Of a stretch of DNA of 64,000 nt, positions 26,838-34,580 are shown piece after piece (positions within the stretch are counted from its first letter, which is position 1; each line of letters begins with the position of its first letter). Below the pieces are notes generated by a model. That model was not told the origin of the DNA and made no database searches. It worked only from the letters and a program-made list of their open reading frames with translations. This DNA is from NCEH01 sp040049195 (GTDB taxonomy: Bacteria > Pseudomonadota > Alphaproteobacteria > Rhizobiales > Xanthobacteraceae). The position numbers and the translations under genes are program-made. The DNA lies in NCBI RefSeq assembly GCF_040049195.1, contig NZ_JBDZDL010000007.1. One strand, given 5' to 3'.

Positions 26838-27806
26838 ATGATGAGCGAGCGTTGCGACGCCTATCATGCGGACCGGGTGTTTTCCACCCTGCGCGACGAT
26901 GGGGCGACGGCGCGCTCGGCGATTGCCGCTTCCTGGTCCCGGTCCCTGGTCCATTACGGGCTCGACCCTGCCAATGGACGACCCCCGCGGCAATTGTCCC
27001 AAGGGGAGTTTAGCCGCGCGTTCGAGCGGCTCGACCTGCTCGCCGGCCTGGCCGAGGGGGAATTGGACCGGCTGTTCCACATGGCCGGGGAAGCGGGCTG
27101 CTGCGTGATGCTCACCGACGCCGATGCCGTCCCCCTGGTCCGCCGTGGGGCGTCCGGTGACGATGTCGATTTCCGCCGGCTCGGCTTATGGACCGGCATG
27201 GTGTGGAGCGAAGCCAGCGAGGGCACCAACGGCATCGGCACCTGCCTTGCGGAGGCGCGCGCGCTGACGGTCCATCGCGAGCAGCATTTCCTGGCCCGCA
27301 ATATCGGGCTCAGCTGCACGGTGGCCCCCATATGGGATGCCCATGGTCGCCTGGCGGCCGCGCTCGATGTCTCCACCTGTCGGTCGGACCTGACGCCGGC
27401 CCTGCTGAAGCTGATCGCCGCCGCGACCCTGGAGGCCGCGCAGCGGATCGAGCAGCGCCATTTCCGCGCCGCCTTCAGCCATGCCCGGATCCTGGTGGCC
27501 GATGATGATCGCGGGCCAAGGGGCCTGCTGGCGGTGGACCGGGAGGATCTGGTGATCGGCGCCAGCCGGTGCGCGCGCCTCGCTTTCGGCCTCAGCGAGC
27601 AGCGGCTCGCGACGCCCTTCCCCGCCGACGACCTCCTGGGCCATCAGGAGCGGGCGGACGATTTCAGCGCCGGCGAGCGCGGCGTGGTCCAGCGCGCCAT
27701 GGCCCGGGCGCGGGGCAATGTCTCGGCGGCGGCCCGCATGCTCGGCATCTCCCGCGCCACGCTGCACCGCAAACTGTCCCGCCTCCAGCTCGACCGTCCC
27801 CATTGA
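26838..27806 (+). CDS. GAF-domain, Fis-type HTH regulator (AcoR-like without AAA+ domain)
   Basis: 322 residues. The N-terminal region (SAIAASWSRSLVHYGLDPANGRPP) and a GAF sensor domain (about 75-215, with TGMVWSEASEGTNGIGTCLAE) match AcoR-type activators. The C-terminal ~35 residues are a Fis-type HTH (MARARGNVSAAARMLGISRATLHRKL). The sigma-54 ATPase domain that AcoR has between them (~240 residues) is absent; instead about 70 residues with no Walker motif are found. Such short forms act with ordinary sigma factors. Followed by a perfect palindrome and an aldehyde/alcohol dehydrogenase pair, which it probably controls. Confidence 0.85.
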   Translation: MMSERCDAYHADRVFSTLRDDGATARSAIAASWSRSLVHYGLDPANGRPPRQLSQGEFSRAFERLDLLAGLAEGELDRLFHMAGEAGCCVMLTDADAVPLVRRGASGDDVDFRRLGLWTGMVWSEASEGTNGIGTCLAEARALTVHREQHFLARNIGLSCTVAPIWDAHGRLAAALDVSTCRSDLTPALLKLIAAATLEAAQRIEQRHFRAAFSHARILVADDDRGPRGLLAVDREDLVIGASRCARLAFGLSEQRLATPFPADDLLGHQERADDFSAGERGVVQRAMARARGNVSAAARMLGISRATLHRKLSRLQLDRPH

Positions 27807-27814
27807 GGGCCGGC

Positions 27815-27838
27815 ACCTGTCGCATTCCTGCGACAGGT
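27815..27838 (+). promoter_or_regulatory. 24-bp perfect palindrome, candidate operator of the GAF-Fis regulator
   Basis: ACCTGTCGCA at 27815-27824 and TGCGACAGGT at 27829-27838 with a TTCC spacer, 8 bases after the regulator stop and 226 before the aldehyde dehydrogenase. No T-run follows, so it is unlikely to be a terminator. A second 16-bp palindrome CTTGCCGCGCGGCAAG lies at 27916-27931. Confidence 0.6.
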
Positions 27839-28063
27839 CGGGGTCGGGAAACAGCCTGCTCCCGCTGACAGCGGCAATTCCTTGCCCGATCCTCCGCACA
27901 CCTTGCCGCGCAGACCTTGCCGCGCGGCAAGCGGCGGGTGCTCGCCCGTTCGGAACGCTCGGCGCTCCGGCCCTCGGCGAGCCTCGCTCCCGCAACGAAG
28001 AGATGGACCGGCCAGATCCGCCCGCGGGCGATCCGGCCGTATCCGCCTCCCCGGAGGAACCCC

Positions 28064-29581
28064 ATGAACAAGCCGGAATTCATTCGCACCTCGTACCCGC
28101 CCTTCAAGGCGCGCTATGGCAATTTCATCAATGGCAAATGGGCGGAGCCGCTCAGCGGCCGCTATTTCGAGAATCGCTCCCCGATCAACGGCCAGCTGCT
28201 GTGCGAGATCGCTCGCTCCGAGGCCGGCGACATCGAGGCCGCCCTCGATGCCGCCCATGCGGCGAAGGAGGCGTGGGGCCGCACCAGCGTGGCCCAGCGC
28301 GCGCTGATCCTCATCAAGATCGCCCAGGTGATGGAAGATAATCTCGACCTGCTCGCCCGCGCGGAAACCTGGGACAACGGCAAGCCGATCCGCGAGACGC
28401 TGAATGCGGACCTGCCGCTGGCCATCGACCATTTCCGCTATTTCGCCGGTGCCATCCGCGCCCAGGAAGGCGGCATTTCCGAGATCGACCCCGACACCAT
28501 CGCCTATCATTTCCATGAACCGCTGGGCGTGGTGGGGCAGATCATTCCGTGGAACTTCCCGCTCCTCATGGCGGTGTGGAAGCTGGCGCCCGCACTCGCC
28601 GCCGGCAATTGCGTGGTGCTGAAGCCGGCGGAACAGACCCCGGCCTCCATCCTGGTGCTGGCCGAGCTGATCGCCGACATCCTGCCGCCCGGCGTGCTGA
28701 ACATTGTCAATGGCTTCGGTCTGGAGGCGGGCAAGCCGCTGGCCTCCTCCAACCGGATCGCCAAGATCGCCTTTACCGGCGAGACCTCCACCGGCCGGCT
28801 CATCATGCAGTATGCGAGCCAGAACCTCATTCCAGTGACCTTGGAACTCGGCGGCAAATCGCCGAACATCTTCTTCCAGGACGTAGCGGCCGAGGACGAC
28901 GATTTCTTCGACAAGGCGATCGAGGGCTTCGTCCTGTTCGCGCTCAACCAGGGCGAGGTGTGCACCTGCCCTAGCCGGGCGCTGATCCAGGAGAGCATCT
29001 ACGACCGCTTCATGGAGGCGGCCCTCAAGCGGGTGGCGGCGATTAAGCAGGGCGATCCCCTGGACCCCTCGACCATGATCGGCGCCCAGGCCTCCGCCGA
29101 GCAGCTGGACAAGATCCTCTCCTATATCGACATCGGCAAAAAGGAAGGCGCGGACCTGCTGATCGGCGGCGCCCGTGCCGCGCTGCCGGGGGATCTCGCC
29201 GGCGGCCATTATGTGCAGCCCACGGTGTTCCACGGCCATAACAAGATGCGGATCTTCCAGGAGGAGATCTTCGGCCCGGTGCTGGCCGTGACCACGTTCA
29301 AGGATGCCGACGAGGCGCTCGCCATCGCCAATGACACCCCCTACGGGCTGGGTGCCGGTGTGTGGACGCGCGATGGCAGCCGCGCCTACCACATGGGCCG
29401 CGCCATCAAGGCCGGCCGGGTGTGGACCAATTGCTACCATGCCTACCCTGCCCATGCCGCTTTTGGCGGCTACAAGCAATCGGGCATCGGGCGCGAGAAC
29501 CATTCCATGATGCTCGATCATTACCAGCAGACCAAGAACCTGCTCGTGAGCTATTCGCCGAAGAAGCTCGGCTTCTTCTGA
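28064..29581 (+). CDS. NAD-dependent aldehyde dehydrogenase (ExaC/AcoD group)
   Basis: 505 residues. It oxidises aldehydes such as acetaldehyde to acids. The nucleophile is C300 in GEVCTCPSR, the general-base Glu is E261 in LELGGKSPN. The IPWNFPLLMAVWKLAPALAAGN stretch is near residue 165-185, and the C-terminal AAFGGYKQSGIGRE is typical. A YPxxAF-type 'NCYHAYPAHAAFGG' matches the acetaldehyde-active ExaC/AcoD branch. ATG after GGAGGA. It precedes an alcohol dehydrogenase and follows the GAF-Fis gene, as expected of an ethanol or acetoin catabolic unit. Confidence 0.93.
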   Translation: MNKPEFIRTSYPPFKARYGNFINGKWAEPLSGRYFENRSPINGQLLCEIARSEAGDIEAALDAAHAAKEAWGRTSVAQRALILIKIAQVMEDNLDLLARAETWDNGKPIRETLNADLPLAIDHFRYFAGAIRAQEGGISEIDPDTIAYHFHEPLGVVGQIIPWNFPLLMAVWKLAPALAAGNCVVLKPAEQTPASILVLAELIADILPPGVLNIVNGFGLEAGKPLASSNRIAKIAFTGETSTGRLIMQYASQNLIPVTLELGGKSPNIFFQDVAAEDDDFFDKAIEGFVLFALNQGEVCTCPSRALIQESIYDRFMEAALKRVAAIKQGDPLDPSTMIGAQASAEQLDKILSYIDIGKKEGADLLIGGARAALPGDLAGGHYVQPTVFHGHNKMRIFQEEIFGPVLAVTTFKDADEALAIANDTPYGLGAGVWTRDGSRAYHMGRAIKAGRVWTNCYHAYPAHAAFGGYKQSGIGRENHSMMLDHYQQTKNLLVSYSPKKLGFF

Positions 29582-29782
29582 TCTTTGCTCAGAAATCGGA
29601 GCCTGTGGGTCCCGGGCGCGTACCCTTGGTGTGCGCTTCCCGGACCCCGCTCCCCGGACTCCCCGCCCACGTCGCGGGCGGGGATGGGCGCGCGCCGCGC
29701 GCTCCAGATGCGTGCAACACCAGCTCTCAGCGCCGGCCGCAGACAGCCTGCGCCAGCATCAAAAAAATCGGAGGAAAGTACC

Positions 29783-30814
29783 ATGGCGAAGACAATGAAG
29801 GCGGCGGTCGTCCGCGCGTTCGGCCAACCCCTCACCATCGATGAGGTGCCGATCCCCGAGCCCGGCCCCGGCCTGATCCAGGTGGCGATCCGCGCTTCGG
29901 GCGTGTGCCATACCGACCTGCACGCAGCCGAGGGCGACTGGCCGGTGAAGCCCAATCCGCCCTTCATTCCCGGGCATGAGGGCGTGGGCTATGTCTCCGC
30001 CGTCGGTGCCGGGGTGAAGCATGTGAAGGAAGGCGACCGGGTCGGCGTGCCCTGGCTTTACACCGCCTGCGGCCATTGCAAGCATTGCCTCGGCGGCTGG
30101 GAGACCTTGTGCGAAAGCCAGCTCAACACCGGCTATTCGGTGAATGGCGGCTTTGCCGAATATGTGGTGGCGGACCCGAACTTCGTTGGCCACCTGCCGG
30201 CCAATCTCGGCTTCGTGGAAATCGCGCCGGTGCTGTGCGCCGGCGTGACGGTCTACAAGGGCCTGAAGGTGACGGACACCAAGCCCGGCGACTGGGTGGC
30301 CATCTCGGGCATCGGCGGGCTCGGCCACATGGCGGTGCAGTACGCCAAGGCCATGGGGCTCAATGTCGCCGCCGTCGACGTGGACGATGCCAAGCTCGAT
30401 CTTGCCCGCCGCCTCGGCGCCACCCTCACGGTGAACGCCCTGCACGAAGATCCGGGGAAGGCGATCCGGCGGGAAACCGGCGGCGGCGCGCGGGGCGTGC
30501 TGGTGACGGCGGTGAGCCCCAAGGCGTTCGAGCAGGCCATCGGCATGGTCGGCCGGGGCGGCACGGTGGCACTGAACGGCCTGCCGCCGGGTAGCTTCCC
30601 GCTCGACATCTTCGGCATGGTGCTGAACGGCATCACGGTGCGCGGCTCGATCGTCGGCACCCGCCTCGATCTTCAGGAATCGCTGGATTTCGCGGCCGAC
30701 GGCAAGGTGAAGGCGACAGTCTCCACCGCCAAGCTGGAGGACATCAACACCATCTTCGACAAGATGCACAAAGGCCAGATCGAAGGCCGCATCGTGCTCG
30801 ACCTCGCGGCCTGA
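29783..30814 (+). CDS. adhP: Zinc-dependent alcohol dehydrogenase (AdhP type)
   Basis: 343 residues. The catalytic Zn site is in GVCHTDLHAAEG and PGHEGVG; the four structural-Zn cysteines are in CGHCKHCLGGWETLC (residues ~93-107); the NAD fold GIGGLGHMAVQYA is near 172-184. Length and motifs match AdhP/ethanol-active enzymes. It oxidises or makes primary alcohols with NAD(H). ATG follows GGAGGAAAG. It is 201 bases after the aldehyde dehydrogenase, so the two may be one transcript or separate. A 10-bp stem at 30828-30860 without T-run may end it. Confidence 0.92.
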   Translation: MAKTMKAAVVRAFGQPLTIDEVPIPEPGPGLIQVAIRASGVCHTDLHAAEGDWPVKPNPPFIPGHEGVGYVSAVGAGVKHVKEGDRVGVPWLYTACGHCKHCLGGWETLCESQLNTGYSVNGGFAEYVVADPNFVGHLPANLGFVEIAPVLCAGVTVYKGLKVTDTKPGDWVAISGIGGLGHMAVQYAKAMGLNVAAVDVDDAKLDLARRLGATLTVNALHEDPGKAIRRETGGGARGVLVTAVSPKAFEQAIGMVGRGGTVALNGLPPGSFPLDIFGMVLNGITVRGSIVGTRLDLQESLDFAADGKVKATVSTAKLEDINTIFDKMHKGQIEGRIVLDLAA

Positions 30815-31006
30815 TCGCCCGACCCGCCACCCGCGCCGAGGCCTCGTCCCGGCGCGGGTGCGCACCGCATCGATGATCCGATCCGCCGCACGATCCTCAT
30901 GGGAACGAATGCGCGTGGAAGCGCACCGGTGTCCGTCGCGGACGCCGGTGAAACCGTTTCAGGCCTTGAGACCGAAACGGCGAAACCACCCGGGATCTTA
31001 ATTGAA

Positions 31007-31082
<76 letters not shown>

Positions 31083-31188
31083 CGCCGCGAAGACGTGTCC
31101 TCGTCGGGAGGTGGTCGTGTAGCAGAGCTGTTTTGCCCTGTCCAGCACGACCTGTGGAAAACGCCGCCCTTTTTCGGGCGGCGTTTTC

Positions 31189-32688
31189 TCATTCCTTAAA
31201 GGCTTCCTCGCGGGTCTTCTGCACCGAGGGCAGCAGCACCACCACCAGCGCCGCGGCCGCCAGGAACAGCAGGATGGCGGAGATCGGGCGGGTGACGAAC
31301 ACGGTCGCGTCGCCGCGCGAAATCAGCATGGCGCGGCGCAGATATTCTTCCAGCATGGGCCCGATGACGAAGCCCAGCAGCAGCGGCGCCGGCTCGCAAT
31401 CCAGCTTCACCAGCACGTAGCCCAGCACCCCGAACATGGCCATGGTGTAGACGTCGAACGTGTTGTTGTTCACGCTGTAGACGCCGATGCAGCAGAACGC
31501 GACGATGGCCGGGAACAGGATGTGGTACGGCACGGTGAGCAGCCGCACCCACATGCCGATCAGCGGCAGGTTCAGCAGCACCAGCATGAAATTGCCGATC
31601 CACATGGAGGCGATGACGCCCCAGAACAGATCCGGCTTTTCCGTCACCACGTTCGGCCCCGGCGTGATGCCCTGGATGATCAGCGCGCCGATCATCAGCG
31701 CCATCACGGGGTTGGAGGGAATGCCGAGGGTCAGCATGGGAATGAAGGAGGTCTGCGCGCCGGCATTGTTGGCGCTCTCAGGTCCCGCCACGCCCTCGAT
31801 GGCGCCCTTGCCGAAGCGGCCGGGGGTCTTGGAGATTTTCTTCTCCACCGAATAGGACGCGAAGGACGAGAGCATGGCGCCGCCGCCCGGCAGGATGCCC
31901 AGGAAAGACCCGAGGATGGTGCCGCGGATCACCGGCGCGATGATCGCCTTGAACTCGTCCTTGGTGAGCATCAGGCTCTTCACCTTGGCGGCGACGAGGC
32001 TGCGCTGGGATTCGTCCTCCAGATTGCGGATGATCTCGCCAAGCCCGAACATGCCCATGGCGAGCGCCACGAAATCGAACCCGTCGGCGAGATCCGGCAC
32101 GCCGAAATCAAAGCGCGGCACGCCGGTGTAGATGTCCTGGCCGGCGAGGCCCAGCAGCAGGCCGAGCACGATCATCGCCAGCGCCTTCACCACCGAGCCG
32201 GACGCAAGCGTCACCGAGGCGACAAGGCCAAGCACCATCAGCGAGAAATATTCGGGCGGGCCGAATTTCAGCGCCAGTTCGGCGAGCGGCGGGGCGAACA
32301 CCGCGAGCAGGAAGGTGGCGACCGTGCCGGCGAAGAAGGAGCCGAGCGCGGCGGTGGCGAGCGCCGCCCCCGCCCGGCCCTGGCGCGCCATCTGGTGGCC
32401 GTCGATGGCTGTCACCACCGAAGAGGATTCCCCCGGCAGATTGATCAGGATCGCGGTGGTCGAGCCGCCATACTGCGCGCCGTAATAGATGCCGGCGAGC
32501 ATGATGAGGGCGGAGACCGGGGGCAGGCCGAAGGTGATCGGCAGCAGCATGGCGATGGTGGCGATCGGGCCGAGGCCCGGCAGCACGCCGATCAGCGTGC
32601 CCAGCAGCACGCCGACGAAGCAATAGAACAGGTTCTGAAACGAGAGCGCGACGGAAAAGCCGAGGCCGAGATTATCGATGAGTTCCAC
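31189..32688 (-). CDS. tctA: Tripartite tricarboxylate transporter permease TctA
   Basis: 499 residues, 10-12 hydrophobic segments. Family signatures: GVLLGTLIGVLPGLGPIATIAMLLPITFG near the start, then GIYYGAQYGGSTTAILINLPGESSS, and GPESANNAGAQTSFIPMLTLGIPSNPVMALMIGAL in the middle. It forms the inner-membrane channel with TctB. Last gene of tctC-tctB-tctA, 10 bases after tctB. Substrate is a carboxylate such as citrate, tartrate or glutarate, not decided by sequence. Confidence 0.93.
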   Translation of the reverse strand: MELIDNLGLGFSVALSFQNLFYCFVGVLLGTLIGVLPGLGPIATIAMLLPITFGLPPVSALIMLAGIYYGAQYGGSTTAILINLPGESSSVVTAIDGHQMARQGRAGAALATAALGSFFAGTVATFLLAVFAPPLAELALKFGPPEYFSLMVLGLVASVTLASGSVVKALAMIVLGLLLGLAGQDIYTGVPRFDFGVPDLADGFDFVALAMGMFGLGEIIRNLEDESQRSLVAAKVKSLMLTKDEFKAIIAPVIRGTILGSFLGILPGGGAMLSSFASYSVEKKISKTPGRFGKGAIEGVAGPESANNAGAQTSFIPMLTLGIPSNPVMALMIGALIIQGITPGPNVVTEKPDLFWGVIASMWIGNFMLVLLNLPLIGMWVRLLTVPYHILFPAIVAFCCIGVYSVNNNTFDVYTMAMFGVLGYVLVKLDCEPAPLLLGFVIGPMLEEYLRRAMLISRGDATVFVTRPISAILLFLAAAALVVVLLPSVQKTREEAFKE

Positions 32689-32698
32689 GGCGCGCTCC

Positions 32699-33169
32699 TC
32701 AATAGCCGCCCAGCCAGGGGCCGAGCAGGGACAAAGGAAGGCCGAGGCCGAGGATGAACACCGCCCAGCAGAACACCACCATCACGACGGTGATGGTGAG
32801 AGCCGTCGCGAGGCGAAACTTGTGGCTCGCCATGGCCGAGAAAAACACGGTGATGGCGAGCGTGGGCAGGAAGCCGAGCGGATGGATGGCGGCGCCGAAG
32901 AATACCGTGCACAGCGTCAGCAGGATCAGCCCGCGCCAGGCGATGGATGTGGTGCGATCGCCCTCGAAGCGCAGGCCGTTGATCAGCACGATCAGGCCGA
33001 ACACGCCGAGCAGCACGGAGAGCAGGAGCGGGAAATAGCCCGGCCCCATGCGCACCGCGGTGCCCATGGCCAATTGCTGCGTCTGCAAGCCGAAGACCAC
33101 CGCAATCACGATGAACAACAGGCCGGACAAGACGTCCTTAGGACTGCGGATGAACCCCATCGACCCCAT
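32699..33169 (-). CDS. tctB: Tripartite tricarboxylate transporter small permease TctB
   Basis: 156 residues with four membrane segments. Start IRSPKDVLSGLLFIVIAVVFGLQ, GPGYFPLLLSVLLGVFGL near 42-60, and a closing LGLGLPLSLLGPWLG. This is the TctB/DUF1468 pattern. The gene lies between tctC and tctA; 139 bases separate it from tctC, with a hairpin in that gap. Confidence 0.92.
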   Translation of the reverse strand: MGSMGFIRSPKDVLSGLLFIVIAVVFGLQTQQLAMGTAVRMGPGYFPLLLSVLLGVFGLIVLINGLRFEGDRTTSIAWRGLILLTLCTVFFGAAIHPLGFLPTLAITVFFSAMASHKFRLATALTITVVMVVFCWAVFILGLGLPLSLLGPWLGGY

Positions 33170-33232
33170 CCCCCTCTATTATTGACGGTCGCCCCACACG
33201 GCGGCGCCGCGGCATTCATCTGTCATGAGGGC

Positions 33233-33264
33233 GACGTCCGGCGGGCCACCGCCCCCCGGACGTC
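33233..33264. promoter_or_regulatory. Hairpin between tctC and tctB
   Basis: Perfect 9-bp arms GACGTCCGG (33233-33241) and CCGGACGTC (33256-33264). On the minus strand no T-run follows, so it is more likely a stabilising 3' stem for the tctC mRNA than a full terminator; the plus strand has CTTTTC after it. Confidence 0.5.
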
Positions 33265-33308
33265 CTTTTCCCGCGGCATCGGCACGCGCGCCGCGCCGCC
33301 GTGGGCGA

Positions 33309-34289
33309 TCAGTCGGCGTAGACGCCGGCGGCTTCGATCACCGGCTTCCACTTGGCGACTTCCGCGGCCAGGAACTGCTTGTGGAAGGCGGGGCTGCGGC
33401 GATCCTTGGGCTCGGGCTCGGTGCCGAGATCGGCGAAGCGGGCGATCACCTTGGGATCGTCCAGCGCCACGTTGAGCGCGGCGTTGAGCTTGTCCACGAT
33501 CTCCTTCGGCGTGCCCTTCGGCGCATAAACGCCGTGCCACACGGCCACTTCGAAGTCCTTCAGCCCGCTCTCCTGCATGGTGGGCAGGTCGGGCAGCGAC
33601 TTCACCCGGTCCTTGGTGGTCACGGCATAGGCCTTCACCTTGCCGCCCTTGATCTGGCCGGTGGTGTTGGTGGTCTGGTCGCACAGAAGGTCGATCTGGC
33701 CGCCGACCAGGTCGTTCATCGCCGGGCCCGTGCCCTGGTAGGGAACGGTGGTCATCTGGGTGCCGATGGCGGACATGAACAGCATGCCGCACAGGTGCGA
33801 GGCCGCGCCCACGCCGGCATTGCCGTAGGTGACGCGATCCTTGTTCTTCTTCACATAGTCGATCACGTCGGTGATCGTCTTCGGCTCGAAGCCGGGCTTG
33901 GCGATCAGCGTCATGGGCACGGCGGTGACGAGGCCGACGTCCTCGAAATCGGTCAGCACATTGTAGGGCAGCTTGCGATACAGCGAGGCGGAGGTCGCCT
34001 GGCCGATATGGTGCAGCAGCACCGTGTAGCCGTCGGGACTGGCCTTCGCCACCTGCCCGGCGCCGCGCGTGCCGCCCGCGCCGCCCACGTTCTCGACGAT
34101 GATCTGCTGGCCCAGCGTCTTCGACATGGATTCTGCGACGAGACGCGCGACCGTATCGGTGGGTCCGCCGGCGGAGAAGGGCACGACCATGGTGATGGGG
34201 CGGCTGGGATAGGCCGGCTGCGCGCCGGCCGGGCTCACGGCCAGGCCAAGGACGGCGGCTGCGGCCACAAGTGCGTGCTTCATTCGCAT
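33309..34289 (-). CDS. tctC: Tripartite tricarboxylate transporter substrate-binding protein (Bug family)
   Basis: 326 residues from ATG 34289, five bases after GGAGG. A signal peptide HALVAAAAVLGLAVSPAGAQP; then PSRPITMVVPFSAGGPTDTVARLVAESM, the ligand loop of Bug proteins; GNAGVGAASHLCGMLF and VPYQGTGPAMNDLVGGQIDLL. The periplasmic protein binds a carboxylate and hands it to TctAB. First gene of the operon. The 291-base upstream region is shared with the divergent DUF6600 gene and is AT-rich around 34320-34430. Confidence 0.93.
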   Translation of the reverse strand: MRMKHALVAAAAVLGLAVSPAGAQPAYPSRPITMVVPFSAGGPTDTVARLVAESMSKTLGQQIIVENVGGAGGTRGAGQVAKASPDGYTVLLHHIGQATSASLYRKLPYNVLTDFEDVGLVTAVPMTLIAKPGFEPKTITDVIDYVKKNKDRVTYGNAGVGAASHLCGMLFMSAIGTQMTTVPYQGTGPAMNDLVGGQIDLLCDQTTNTTGQIKGGKVKAYAVTTKDRVKSLPDLPTMQESGLKDFEVAVWHGVYAPKGTPKEIVDKLNAALNVALDDPKVIARFADLGTEPEPKDRRSPAFHKQFLAAEVAKWKPVIEAAGVYAD

Positions 34290-34580
34290 AGAGTCCTCCA
34301 TGAAAGCGGCGGGGGTTTTATGATTTGCGAGAACATTCCCCTGCTTACGTTGAAGAAGGTCGGAAGGGGTCCAGTCAAGCCGGACTTTACTCTTATTTTT
34401 TCCAAGCTTCCCCAGAGGAGCATCCGTTTGCACTGCAACACTATCGGAATTTTGTCGAAAATGGCGCATCAAGACCAGGGCGCCTCCAATAAGTCCATGA
34501 TTTGCCTTATTTTTCTATTTTGGGCACGGGAACTTGCGCGCGCCGCAGCGGTTATGCACGGTGCAACGGAGCGCATGTGA

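Noticed and set aside
27850..27880. Sigma-54 -24/-12 promoter before the aldehyde dehydrogenase
   Set aside because: GGCAATTCCTTGC has nine bases, not ten, between GG and GC, and the nearby regulator has no sigma-54 ATPase domain.
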